Shown here: piece by piece, positions 13,930 through 21,491 of the stretch
How positions within the stretch are numbered: position 1 is the first letter of the stretch
Layout: each line of letters opens with the position of its first letter
IMG/VR virus record: IMGVR_UViG_3300036859_000587
Location: 1 to 50,972 of that record
DNA: 50,972 nt
From: a virus
Direction: 5' to 3' (one strand)
Position numbers and translations under genes: made by a program
The notes under the pieces: generated by a model
Told to the model about the DNA's origin: nothing
Databases searched by the model: none
The model's input: only the letters and a program-made list of their open reading frames with translations

Positions 13930-14445
13930 ATGACTATTTACGCCATCCCGCTCACGTATCACGGCGCCACTTTCCGCTCTCACCTGGAGGCTGACTGGGC
14001 CGCCACGTTTGACGCGCTCGGCTGGACCTGGAGCTACGAACCGGAGCCCTACACCGGCGATGGGGTGCGTTACCTGCCCGATTTCTGGCTACCCGCGCAG
14101 CGGATCTGGATCGAGATCAAGGGCCCACACGACGAGCGGATCAGCAAGACCTGGTGGTTCGCAGCCAGCCAAGACCACGACCCCTATGACATCAACACCA
14201 AGGCCGTCGCTGTCCTCCGCGCCGCCGGGCCGGGCCGTGCGGCCCGATGGGAACGCGCTGCGGGACGCCATGCCATAGATCTCGCGGACTGTCTCCGCTG
14301 CAAATACATGACCCTCTTCCACCCCAACGCAGCCAACCAATGCCGTATCTGCGGTCACCACCCACCCGGCCCAGCCACCGACATGCTCATCCTCGCCCGC
14401 GCACCCCGGTTCCGTGATGCCGAGAAGGGAGGAACCCTGCTGTGA
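13930..14445 (+). CDS. PD-(D/E)XK nuclease-like protein with a zinc ribbon
   Basis: 171 residues. YHGATFRSHLEADWAATFDA, VRYLPDFWLPAQ and IWIEIKGP form the E...PD...ExK layout of a PD-(D/E)XK nuclease fold, as in the phage-borne family related to VSR/recombination nucleases. After about residue 118 there is CLRCKYMTLFHPNAANQCRI with CGHH, a CxxC...CxxC zinc ribbon. A cut or DNA-repair role near the replication genes is plausible but inferred. Stop overlaps the primase-helicase start. Confidence 0.75.
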   Translation: MTIYAIPLTYHGATFRSHLEADWAATFDALGWTWSYEPEPYTGDGVRYLPDFWLPAQRIWIEIKGPHDERISKTWWFAASQDHDPYDINTKAVAVLRAAGPGRAARWERAAGRHAIDLADCLRCKYMTLFHPNAANQCRICGHHPPGPATDMLILARAPRFRDAEKGGTLL

Positions 14446-16943
14446 CGGGACTCCTGCAGGCCGCTCTCGCGTTCCACGACGGCGGCTACTGCGTCGTGCC
14501 CGCCCGCGCCGACGGGACCAAAGCACCCGCACTCAAGACCTGGCGCCAGTTCCAGAGCCAACGCCCCACCCGCGACCAGGTCGGCAAATGGCTATCCAAC
14601 GGCGCCTACGACGGGTTCGGCGTCATCTGCGGCGCGGTCTCCGGGCAGCTGGAGATGCTTGAACTCGAAGGCCGCGCCGTCGCCGACGGCATGCTGGAGC
14701 AGGTCACCGAGCTCGCCGACAACTCCGGCCTCGGCCCGCTGTGGGCACGCGTCACCGCCGGCTATCTCGAGCAGACCCCCTCCGGCGGGATCCACATCCT
14801 GTACCGCGTCACCGGTGACGCGAAGCCGAACACCAAGCTCGCCCGCAACGCCGACGGCCTGGTGCTGGCCGAGACCCGCGGCGAAGGCGGATTCGTCGTC
14901 GTCGCACCCTCCGCCGGCCGCACCCACCCCGAGGGCAAGCCATGGGTCATCCAACACGGCGGACCGGGCACCGTCGCCACCGTCACCGAAGACGAACGCG
15001 ACGCCCTCCACATCCTCGTCTCCGCGCTCGACCGCAGCCCCGAACCCGAGCCCCAGCCAGAACGCCCCATCCCGCCAACCCGGCGGCCGGCGGACAGCCA
15101 AGACGTCAGCCCCGCCGACGACTACAACCAGCGCGCCACCTGGGACGAGATCCTCATCCCCCTCGGCTGGACGAAAGTTCACCAACACGGCCGCACCGTC
15201 CACTGGCGGCGCCCCGATAAGCGCATCGGCGTGTCCGCCACCGCCGGCCGCAACGACGGCGACAACCTGTACGTCTTCTCCACCAGCACCGGATTCGACG
15301 CCGAGAAGCCCTACAGCAAGTTCGGTGCGTACGCGCTGCTGGAGTACGCAGGTGACTTCTCCGCAGCCGCCAAGGCCCTCCGCGCCGCCGGCTACGGCAG
15401 CCCCCACCCTCTCGCACTCGTTGCGCAGAACGAGGCACCACCGCCGACCGAGCCTCCCGACGACGACCCGGATGAACAGCCGCCGCGCGCCTACACACCC
15501 ACCGACGACGGCAACGCCCTGCGCCTCGTCGACGCCCACCACGGCACAATCCGGTACTGCCCCCAGCGCGAACAGTGGCTCCGCTGGACCGGTCACCGCT
15601 GGACCTGGGACACCGCCGAAAACATCCGCGAACTCGCCCGGGCCATCGCCCGCAGCCTCCCGATGCCGACCAAAACCTGGGAGACGCACAAAAAACGCAG
15701 CCTCAACCACACCGGCATCCACGGCATGGCCGCCCTCGCCCGCACCGATCCCCGCATCGTCGTCCACCTCGGTGATCTCGACGCACAGCCCTACCTGCTC
15801 AACACCCCCGCCGGCGTCGTCGATCTGCGCACCGGTCAGCTCCAGACGCCAGACCCCGCGCTGCTGCAGGTCCGCTCCACCAACGTTGCACCCGACTTCG
15901 ACCAGCCACCCACCCGCTGGCTCGATTTCCTCGCCGACACCTTCGCCGGCGACCCTGACATCACCACCTACATGCAGCGGCTGCTCGGCGTCACCATCAT
16001 CGGGAAGGTCCTCGAGCAACTCCTCGCCTTCTGCCACGGCGACGGCGCTAACGGCAAGACCACCCTCCTCGGCGCCATACAGCGCGTCCTCGGCACCGGA
16101 GAGACTGGCTACGCCACCATCGCCAGCGCCGACATGCTGCTGCAGACCAGTAGCCCGCGCCACCGCACCGAAATCGCGCGCCTATCCGGCGCCCGCCTGG
16201 TGGTCACCAGCGAGCTCGAGGACGGGCAGCGGTTCGCCGAAGCGAAGATCAAGGAACTCACCGGGCGCGACCAGTTGTCGGCGAATTTCATGCGCCAGGA
16301 CATCTTCGACTTCATCCCCACCCATACCCTCTGGCTGCTCGCCAATCATCAGCCCGCCGTCCGCGCCGGCGGCCACGCCTTCTGGCGACGGGTACGCCTC
16401 ATCCCGTTCGCCCACACCGTGCCGCCCGAACAACGCAACCCGCACCTCGAAGATGAGCTCGTCGAGGCCGAAGGTCCCGCGATTCTGGCCTGGATGCTTC
16501 GCGGCGCCGTCGACTACCTGCACGACGGCCTCGCCGAACCGGAAGGCGTCAGGGCCGCCACCGCCGAATACGAAAGAGATCAGGACACCGTCGCCCGCTT
16601 CGTCGAAGAGATGTGCGTCCTCGGCGACCCAGCAGGGCCGCACATGCTGATTCGTGTTGCCGAGCTGCGCGCCGAATACGAGAAATGGTGCGCCGCCGAA
16701 GGGGAGACCCCGGTCGGCCCGAAGATCCTCACCCAGACCCTCGCCTCTCGCCTCGACGTTCGCTCCCAGCGCACCCGCGACGCCCGCTACTACGCCGGCA
16801 TCCGGATGTCTCGCCCCGACGAAAACCCCGACGACCAACCCACCCAAGGCCGCTTCTTCAGCGACCCCGAAGACCGCTGGGAACTGTCATCCGAGCCCAC
16901 CAACGAACTGTCACAGGAAGAGGAGCCATGGTGGCAAAAATGA
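14442..16943 (+). CDS. Primase-polymerase / D5-type SF3 helicase fusion
   Basis: 833 residues. N-terminal prim-pol domain (about 1-200: AALAFHDGGYCVVPARADGT, GFGVICGAVSGQLEMLELEG, PSGGIHILYRV). A D5_N-like middle region includes APDFDQPPTRWLDFLADTFA. The SF3 helicase ATPase is at about 520-690: Walker A GDGANGKTTL, LVVTSELEDGQRF, motif C HTLWLLANHQPAV and the arginine region FWRRVRLIPF. A winged-helix-like tail follows. P4-alpha-like proteins of this type open the origin, unwind and prime. The gene is followed immediately by a cluster of GTGACA repeats that would be its natural target. GTG 14442 overlaps the upstream stop. Confidence 0.92.
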   Translation: MTGLLQAALAFHDGGYCVVPARADGTKAPALKTWRQFQSQRPTRDQVGKWLSNGAYDGFGVICGAVSGQLEMLELEGRAVADGMLEQVTELADNSGLGPLWARVTAGYLEQTPSGGIHILYRVTGDAKPNTKLARNADGLVLAETRGEGGFVVVAPSAGRTHPEGKPWVIQHGGPGTVATVTEDERDALHILVSALDRSPEPEPQPERPIPPTRRPADSQDVSPADDYNQRATWDEILIPLGWTKVHQHGRTVHWRRPDKRIGVSATAGRNDGDNLYVFSTSTGFDAEKPYSKFGAYALLEYAGDFSAAAKALRAAGYGSPHPLALVAQNEAPPPTEPPDDDPDEQPPRAYTPTDDGNALRLVDAHHGTIRYCPQREQWLRWTGHRWTWDTAENIRELARAIARSLPMPTKTWETHKKRSLNHTGIHGMAALARTDPRIVVHLGDLDAQPYLLNTPAGVVDLRTGQLQTPDPALLQVRSTNVAPDFDQPPTRWLDFLADTFAGDPDITTYMQRLLGVTIIGKVLEQLLAFCHGDGANGKTTLLGAIQRVLGTGETGYATIASADMLLQTSSPRHRTEIARLSGARLVVTSELEDGQRFAEAKIKELTGRDQLSANFMRQDIFDFIPTHTLWLLANHQPAVRAGGHAFWRRVRLIPFAHTVPPEQRNPHLEDELVEAEGPAILAWMLRGAVDYLHDGLAEPEGVRAATAEYERDQDTVARFVEEMCVLGDPAGPHMLIRVAELRAEYEKWCAAEGETPVGPKILTQTLASRLDVRSQRTRDARYYAGIRMSRPDENPDDQPTQGRFFSDPEDRWELSSEPTNELSQEEEPWWQK

Positions 16944-17233
16944 CCGGGCACTGGACAATTTGGCCAGTACGTGTCGGCGGCGTGACAGGTGAAGGTAAAA
17001 ACGTGACAGGTGGTGACACTTCAAAATGCCCAACTGTCACGCCCCCGAGAAGCCCCAATGTGACGCGTTGCATCGGAAAAACCGCAGGTGTGACACGTGT
17101 GACACGTCCCCAGGTCATCAACACCCGACCCCGCCGTGACAGTGTGACACTTCTTTCTCCACAACCACCTCCTACGCGCGCGCATATAGAGGTTCATACG
17201 GGGAGCCCGTCACACCTGTCACGACCTGTCACG
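16909..17233. other. Candidate replication origin: iteron-like GTGACA repeats
   Basis: The 301 bp between the primase-helicase gene (ends 16943) and 17245 hold no convincing gene. Together with the last bases of the primase-helicase gene they contain 11 exact copies of GTGACA/TGTCAC: plus-strand at 16982, 17003, 17013, 17090, 17099, 17136 and 17144, and minus-strand at 16909, 17035, 17217 and 17227. GTGACG (17060) and CGTCAC (17208) are variants. Most copies extend to (C/T)GTGACA(G/C). Several are in pairs 8-10 bp apart, near one helical turn. A/T-richer stretches lie between. By chance fewer than one copy would be expected. Position beside an SF3 helicase gene fits an origin; a transcriptional operator array is the alternative. 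Confidence 0.65.
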
Positions 17234-17244
17234 CCGGCCAGGCC

Positions 17245-17949
17245 ATGACGAGGGATCCGAACGGTGATGGCCATGACCGGTGCGGCGCCGACGGCAGGAC
17301 CAGGCCCTGCCTGCTGCCCGCCGGCTGGGGCACCGATCACGTCGGCGTCGGCCGGTGCAAGCTGCACGGCGGGAGCACCCCGACCCACGTCCGGGCGGCG
17401 CAGCGGGCCCAGGCGGAGGTGGCCGTGGTGACCTACGGGCTGCCCCGCAACGTGGAACCGGCGATCGCGCTGATCGAGGAGGTGCACCGCACCGCCGGGC
17501 ACGTGGCCTGGCTGGGCGCGCTGATCGCCACCCTGAACCATGACGGCGACGGATACGACCAGATCGACGGGGAAGACGGCCGGTCCATCTATCGGCCTCG
17601 TTCGGGACTTAAACAGGTGGACATGACGGGGCGGTTCGAGAAGCCCAGCGTGTGGGTCGAGCTCTACCAGGTTGAGCGGAAGCACCTGGCGGCGGTGGCG
17701 AAGGCCGCGCTGGACGCGGACACCGCCGCCCGGATCGTGAAACTGGAGGAGGACCGCGCCGAGCTGATCGCCGGCGGGCTGCGTTGGCTGCTGGCCGCCC
17801 TCGGCACCGAACTGGCGGCCCGGCTGCAGCTGCCCGACGTCGACGCGGTGCGGACCGTCGTGCTCGACGCCGGCGCGGAACTGGCGCCGGTGATGCTGCG
17901 CGGCCTGGCCGCCGGCGAGCTGCCCGCGGCGGCGGGAAGCGCGCCGTGA
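17245..17949 (+). CDS. HGG-motif protein, candidate small terminase subunit
   Basis: 234 residues. The N-terminus has cysteines and a GRCKLHGGSTPTHVRAAQ motif (about 33-50), a signature of actinophage proteins often found near the terminase and sometimes annotated as its small subunit. The rest is helical, with LYQVERKHLAAVAKAALDAD and a long C-terminal helical region. The large terminase is 7.3 kb downstream and no other small-subunit candidate was seen. Function remains tentative. Confidence 0.68.
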   Translation: MTRDPNGDGHDRCGADGRTRPCLLPAGWGTDHVGVGRCKLHGGSTPTHVRAAQRAQAEVAVVTYGLPRNVEPAIALIEEVHRTAGHVAWLGALIATLNHDGDGYDQIDGEDGRSIYRPRSGLKQVDMTGRFEKPSVWVELYQVERKHLAAVAKAALDADTAARIVKLEEDRAELIAGGLRWLLAALGTELAARLQLPDVDAVRTVVLDAGAELAPVMLRGLAAGELPAAAGSAP

Positions 17950-18137
17950 TGTGTGCTGGTCCCGGCCAGTCCTCCCGTCGGGGGACGGTCGGGCCGGAAA
18001 CGGCGCTGGAACGGTCGAGGGGCGGCCGTACAGCGGCCCGCATGACGCGCGCGTCGGTGGCGACCACCGGGCGCGTCGCCGCGCTCAGAATTGCGTACAG
18101 GCCCTCGCGCGGGTGCGGGGCCTGCGTGCATGCCTGA
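17946..18137 (+). CDS. Small basic protein, uncertain
   Basis: 63 residues, Arg-, Gly- and Ala-rich, with cysteines at both ends (MCAGPG, CGACVHA). GTG 17946 overlaps the upstream stop by 4 bp, and its TGA overlaps the next ATG by one base; this coupling is the main evidence. Composition alone does not prove coding. Confidence 0.38.
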   Translation: MMCAGPGQSSRRGTVGPETALERSRGGRTAARMTRASVATTGRVAALRIAYRPSRGCGACVHA

Positions 18138-18373
18138 TGGGAGCGGCGCATGCTGGTCCGGTGGCCACCAAGGCGCCGCTGCCGCGGGTCACCCTGCAGG
18201 CCCGGCTGGCCGCGGCGGAGGCCGACCGAGACGACTGGCGCGAGGTCGCGCTGGCGGCCGGCCGGCGGCTGGGGTTCGAGCGGGACCGGGCGGACGCGCT
18301 GGCCGCGCGGTTGGCGGCCGCGCTGGCCGCGCTGGCGGCGCTGCGGGACCGGGCGCCGGCGCGGATGCCCTGA
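18137..18373 (+). CDS. Small coiled-coil protein
   Basis: 78 residues from ATG 18137 (GTG 18161 possible). A long Ala/Arg-rich helix (VTLQARLAAAEADRDDWREV, then DALAARLAAALAALAALRD) looks like a coiled coil. Similar in style to the protein at 8591-8776. Function unknown. Confidence 0.6.
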   Translation: MGAAHAGPVATKAPLPRVTLQARLAAAEADRDDWREVALAAGRRLGFERDRADALAARLAAALAALAALRDRAPARMP

Positions 18374-18442
18374 AATTCCCATTCCACTGCACGCGTGCAA
18401 CCATGGGCGGGCGGGCACGGCCTCAATCCCCGGGAGGACCCC

Positions 18443-18733
18443 ATGACCCGACCATCCCCGGCGCGCCCGGTTGCGGCCGCGCTGCTCACCCTGACCGCGC
18501 TGGCCGGCTGCGGCGGCGGCACGTCCGGCGGCGTGGACTGGGCGAACTACGACCAGTCCGTGCGGCCTCGCATCGACGCGCTGGCCGCGGCCAAAGACTG
18601 CGCCGGGCTGCAGAACGAGTTCGACACCGCCGACGCCAACGACGCGGCGCAGCGCAGCCGCACCGGGGACGGCAACGCCGACCTGCTGGACTACATCGAT
18701 CAGCAGCTGCGCGACGCCGGCTGCTACGAATGA
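18443..18733 (+). CDS. Phage-encoded lipoprotein
   Basis: 96 residues. A short Arg-containing head, a hydrophobic stretch and the lipobox LAGC (Cys about residue 23) followed by a Gly-rich spacer mark a secreted lipoprotein. The mature part has two Cys (KDCAGL, DAGCYE) that may form a disulfide. GGGAGGA ribosome-binding site upstream. Phage lipoproteins in other systems act in superinfection exclusion or alter the lysogen surface; here that is a guess. Confidence 0.75.
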   Translation: MTRPSPARPVAAALLTLTALAGCGGGTSGGVDWANYDQSVRPRIDALAAAKDCAGLQNEFDTADANDAAQRSRTGDGNADLLDYIDQQLRDAGCYE

Positions 18734-18807
18734 GCGACCTGGCCGACTTCCTGCTGGCCCGCTGCTCGGCAGCCGATTGTGACCGCGTAGAGGAATGGCG
18801 GCCGTGA
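18730..18807 (+). CDS. Very small ORF behind the lipoprotein gene
   Basis: 25 residues (MSDLADFLLARCSAADCDRV...), overlapping the lipoprotein stop by ATGA. It resembles the first helix of longer actinophage proteins of the same opening, so it may be a truncated remnant. Confidence 0.35.
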   Translation: MSDLADFLLARCSAADCDRVEEWRP

Positions 18808-18845
18808 CCGGCCAAGCGGCGGCTCGTTTCTCCCGGTCGGGGCGT

Positions 18846-18882
18846 GTCCGGCCGGCGGGAGGCGGGCTCAAGCCGGCCGGAC
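18846..18882. terminator. Bidirectional hairpin terminator between converging operons
   Basis: Perfect 11-bp stem (18846-18856 GTCCGGCCGGC with 18872-18882), 15-nt loop, between the rightward replication operon and the leftward GIY-YIG/XRE operon. The rest of 18808-18987 shows no gene. Confidence 0.7.
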
Positions 18883-18987
18883 TCAGGCCCCGCGCCGCAG
18901 GTTCACCGACGCTTGACCAGTCGCCGGTAGTCCGCGGCGATCCGGGCCAGCTCCTCCCGCGCCGCGTCCCCGAACACCGCCAGCGCC

Positions 18988-19404
18988 TCACGGCACCGGA
19001 TAGTGAGCGCGGATGCGCGCCGCCCCGGGGTACCGGTATTTGAACCGATCCCACTCACGACGTAAGCGGTCATCTTCGTCGCGGGGTGCCCGGTAATAGC
19101 CGCCCAACTGGTTCAGGAGATCGGCGCCGGCCGCGCGGGCCTCATCCATCGCGGCCGTCTCCCGCGGCCCGAGCTGCTCCCACGGCACATCGGTCTCGAG
19201 AACACGCAGCGCCGGTCGCAGCCCGTGACCACGTAGCTCCTCCACCCAGGGCCTAAGCCGGTCGTGCGGCTGCCTACAGCTCGCGCTCCATCGCCGATTC
19301 ACCGGCTGAATAGTCGACCCGATGTACCGCACGGCACCGTCACGGGGATCGACCAGCGCATACACCGTGCCCGGCCCCTCCCGCCGCGGCTTCGTGTGCC
19401 TCAC
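18988..19404 (-). CDS. Stand-alone GIY-YIG nuclease
   Basis: 138 residues. TVYALVDPRDGAVRYIGST gives the GIY-YIG core strands (residues about 13-31), followed by the conserved Arg in VNRRW and a Glu-containing helix (ETAAMDEARAAGADLLNQ). The C-terminal part is charged (RREWDRFKYRYPG). It could be a small nicking or homing-type nuclease. It is the last gene of a leftward operon and its start overlaps the stop of the XRE-DUF5753 gene by 4 bp, so it is co-regulated with that regulator. Confidence 0.8.
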   Translation of the reverse strand: MRHTKPRREGPGTVYALVDPRDGAVRYIGSTIQPVNRRWSASCRQPHDRLRPWVEELRGHGLRPALRVLETDVPWEQLGPRETAAMDEARAAGADLLNQLGGYYRAPRDEDDRLRREWDRFKYRYPGAARIRAHYPVP

Positions 19405-20243
19405 GAAAGGTCCTCTAGAACGCGGCGGATCAACGCGACCGCCTCATCCCCGGTCACCGCGACCTCGAGCAGCGCCTCCAGCCAGCCCCGGTACCGCGCG
19501 ACCTGATCGGGGTCGGCGATCTGCAGGTCCCCGCCGGCGTGGTCGATGCCGACCAGATCCTCGTCGTAGACGACGAACCCAGACGCCGGCTCGATCGGCA
19601 CCGCCGCGGCGAACGGGATGACGCCCAGCTCGTGACCGGGCAGGCCGGCGACCTCGATCAAATGCTCCAGCTGGCCGCGCAGCGTCTCGGCGGTCTGCTG
19701 CCCGATCCGGGTGCGCAGCGCGGCCTCCCCGAGCACGTGCACGATCCGGCGGCTGCCTTCGTGCAGGATGCTGCCGCGGCGCACCTTCGCCGCGACCAGC
19801 CGACCGATCTCCTCGCCGGACAGATCGATGTCCCCGGCCGGGCCGAACATCTGCCGCGCGTATGCCGGGGTCTGCAGCAGCCCCGGGATCATCGCCGGCT
19901 GGTACTCGCCGAGGAACGCGCACGACGCCTCAAGGGCGGCGAGCTGGTCCTGGAACGCGGCGCCGCCGCCGGCCTGCTCGAGCCGCTCCCGCCAGGCCGC
20001 ATACGCCGCGGACGCCTTGCCGCGCAGCGCCAGCAGCGGGCCCGGGTCAGCGCCGACCGCGGCCGCGATCGCGGTCACCTCCTCGGCGGTGGGGACCCGC
20101 GCCCCGGTCTCGATCTTGGCGATCTTCGACTGCCGCCAGCCCGGGCCGAGCTTCTCGGCCAGCTTCTCGGCGGAGATCCCGGCCTCTCTGCGCAGCGCAC
20201 GCAACCGGGCGCCGAGTGCTTCGGCGCGAGGGGTCTTCGCCAA
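19401..20243 (-). CDS. XRE regulator with DUF5753 domain
   Basis: 280 residues. N-terminal helix-turn-helix (ALRREAGISAEKLAEKLG, WRQSKIAKIETGARVPT), then the DUF5753 ligand-like domain from about residue 105 (EYQPAMIPGLLQTPAYARQM, RRIVHVLGEAALRTRIG, VIPFAAAVPIEPASGFVVYD). This family is abundant in actinomycete chromosomes (WhiJ-like regulators) and commonly pairs with DUF397 or DUF6879 proteins; a DUF6879 gene is directly upstream here. Its presence inside a phage genome points to capture of a host-type regulatory module. Confidence 0.9.
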   Translation of the reverse strand: MAKTPRAEALGARLRALRREAGISAEKLAEKLGPGWRQSKIAKIETGARVPTAEEVTAIAAAVGADPGPLLALRGKASAAYAAWRERLEQAGGGAAFQDQLAALEASCAFLGEYQPAMIPGLLQTPAYARQMFGPAGDIDLSGEEIGRLVAAKVRRGSILHEGSRRIVHVLGEAALRTRIGQQTAETLRGQLEHLIEVAGLPGHELGVIPFAAAVPIEPASGFVVYDEDLVGIDHAGGDLQIADPDQVARYRGWLEALLEVAVTGDEAVALIRRVLEDLS

Positions 20244-20261
20244 GACCGGTCTCCGATCGGG

Positions 20262-20810
20262 TCAGGACGCCCGGCGGGCGTCACGGGTGCGCAGGTATTT
20301 CCCCAACGGCACCGCCGCCTCGAGGGCCAGATCGCGCCAATGGCGGTGGGCGTGGATCAGCCCGTCCGGGGGTCGTTCGGCCTCGATGAAGGCGCCGGCG
20401 TCGGTGTAGTGCAGGATCCACACGTCGACGTCATCGAAGAGCCAGAAGTCGTGCCGCGGCAGCCCGGCGGGCCAGCTGTCGACCGTGGTGGGGATGATCC
20501 GGATGTCTTCTCCGGCGGCGGCGAACCGGCGCAGGTAGGGCAGCTGGAAGCGGGCGTATTCGGACAGCGGCTCGACCAGGACCCGGACCCGGGTCATGGT
20601 GTGCCCGCCCTCGGTGTGCCGGGTGACCAGGTCCTCCCACCAGCTGGTGTCCAGGCCGGGATCCTCCCCGGCGCGGAACCGGTCAAGCGCGTCGGCCTCG
20701 TCCGGCTCGGCGTAGGTCTGCAGCGTCTCCAGCCGGAACGCCGAGGCGCCGAGGTCGAACAGGGCGCGCCAGGCGTCCCAGTCGTCGGCGGTGATGATCC
20801 GGCCCATCAC
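20262..20810 (-). CDS. DUF6879-family protein
   Basis: 182 residues. The pattern SAFRLETLQTYAEPDEADAL, RVRVLVEPLSEYARFQLPYL, and HDFWLFDDVDVWILHY is that of DUF6879 proteins encoded beside XRE-DUF5753 regulators in actinomycetes. GTG 20810 (or ATG 20807) overlaps the stop of the upstream small gene. Possibly the effector or antagonist partner of the regulator. Confidence 0.82.
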   Translation of the reverse strand: MMGRIITADDWDAWRALFDLGASAFRLETLQTYAEPDEADALDRFRAGEDPGLDTSWWEDLVTRHTEGGHTMTRVRVLVEPLSEYARFQLPYLRRFAAAGEDIRIIPTTVDSWPAGLPRHDFWLFDDVDVWILHYTDAGAFIEAERPPDGLIHAHRHWRDLALEAAVPLGKYLRTRDARRAS

Positions 20811-21082
20811 ATACCCCGGGCGTCCAGGAATGCCTCGAGTCCGGCCGCGAGGGCGTCGTCGCCGTGCTCGGTGGCGAACTTGGCGACCGCGCGGAGCACG
20901 GTCTCGGTGGGGATGGAGCCGTACGTCTCGTCGTCGGCGAGCTCGAGGATCTGGTCCCGCTCCATGTTGGTGAGGTCCTGCCGGACCTGGGCGATCATGC
21001 GGGCGGGGTCGTCGGTGGCATAGAGGGCGGGGCAGCGGCCGCTGCTGGTGCTGGCGGTGTCCTTGGCGAGCCGGGTGAGCAT
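20807..21082 (-). CDS. Small first gene of the XRE/DUF6879 operon
   Basis: 91 residues from ATG 21082, preceded by AGGAGA. Contains CPALYATDDPARMIAQV, a motif I associate with small companion proteins of DUF5753 regulators, then a helical C-terminus. An in-frame start at 21163 lacks a ribosome-binding site. Reads leftward from a region shared with a rightward promoter (21172-21200). Confidence 0.65.
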   Translation of the reverse strand: MLTRLAKDTASTSSGRCPALYATDDPARMIAQVRQDLTNMERDQILELADDETYGSIPTETVLRAVAKFATEHGDDALAAGLEAFLDARGM

Positions 21083-21171
21083 GGTGGTCTCCTGCGGATC
21101 CGGGGAACTGGCCGCTCCCATCATGCTCCGATCCGGGTTAGTCCGGGGATACCGCACGCCCAAGTGGGTGC

Positions 21172-21201
21172 TTGTCGTAAGGGTAGCGAGGATTTATCCT
21201 C
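21172..21201 (+). promoter_or_regulatory. Rightward promoter with overlapping inverted repeat
   Basis: TTGTCG (21172-21177), 17 bp, TATCCT (21195-21200). The inverted repeat GAGGAT-TT-ATCCTC (21188-21201) covers the -10 box and is a likely operator, perhaps for the divergent XRE regulator. An in-frame ATG at 21207 lies 6 nt past the -10 box. Confidence 0.55.
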
Positions 21202-21206
21202 ACGCA

Positions 21207-21491
21207 ATGGGAACTGATCCTCACCGTCCGGAGGGAGGACCCATGGCGCGACCCGGGTCAGGTACGGCTCCGACCACCCGGCCCGGGTCGCCCGACCGGA
21301 GTACCGCGCCTCCGATGAGGACTCCTCCAAGAATGCGATGGGCGGCACGGCTCAGCTGTCAGTGCATCGTCTTCTTCCCTGAGACCCCTCCCCGCGAGGG
21401 CGACGCCGTGTCCTGCACCCGGCATACGGTGCGGGTGGTGGAGATCCGCCGGGTCGTGGTCGACCCCCGCGCCGAGGTGGTGGCGTCGTGA
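21207..21491 (+). CDS. Small protein upstream of the FtsK-like gene
   Basis: 94 residues if translation starts leaderless at ATG 21207; 82 if at ATG 21243, which has a strong GGAGGGAGG ribosome-binding site. Pro/Arg/Thr-rich first half, then SCQCIVFFPETPPREGDAVS and a basic beta-rich end (HTVRVVEIRRVVVDPR). Its stop overlaps the FtsK-like start. Function unknown. Confidence 0.6.
   Translation: MGTDPHRPEGGPMARPGSGTAPTTRPGSPDRSTAPPMRTPPRMRWAARLSCQCIVFFPETPPREGDAVSCTRHTVRVVEIRRVVVDPRAEVVAS

Noticed and set aside
16858-17124. Minus-strand open frame of 88 codons in the GTGACA region.
   Set aside because: Its repeated Val-Thr pattern is only the translation of GTGACA repeats, and it runs over the end of the primase-helicase gene.
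18795-19043. Plus-strand open frame of 82 codons past the lipoprotein region.
   Set aside because: It crosses the 18846-18882 hairpin and the 3' end of the GIY-YIG gene and has no ribosome-binding site or family pattern.
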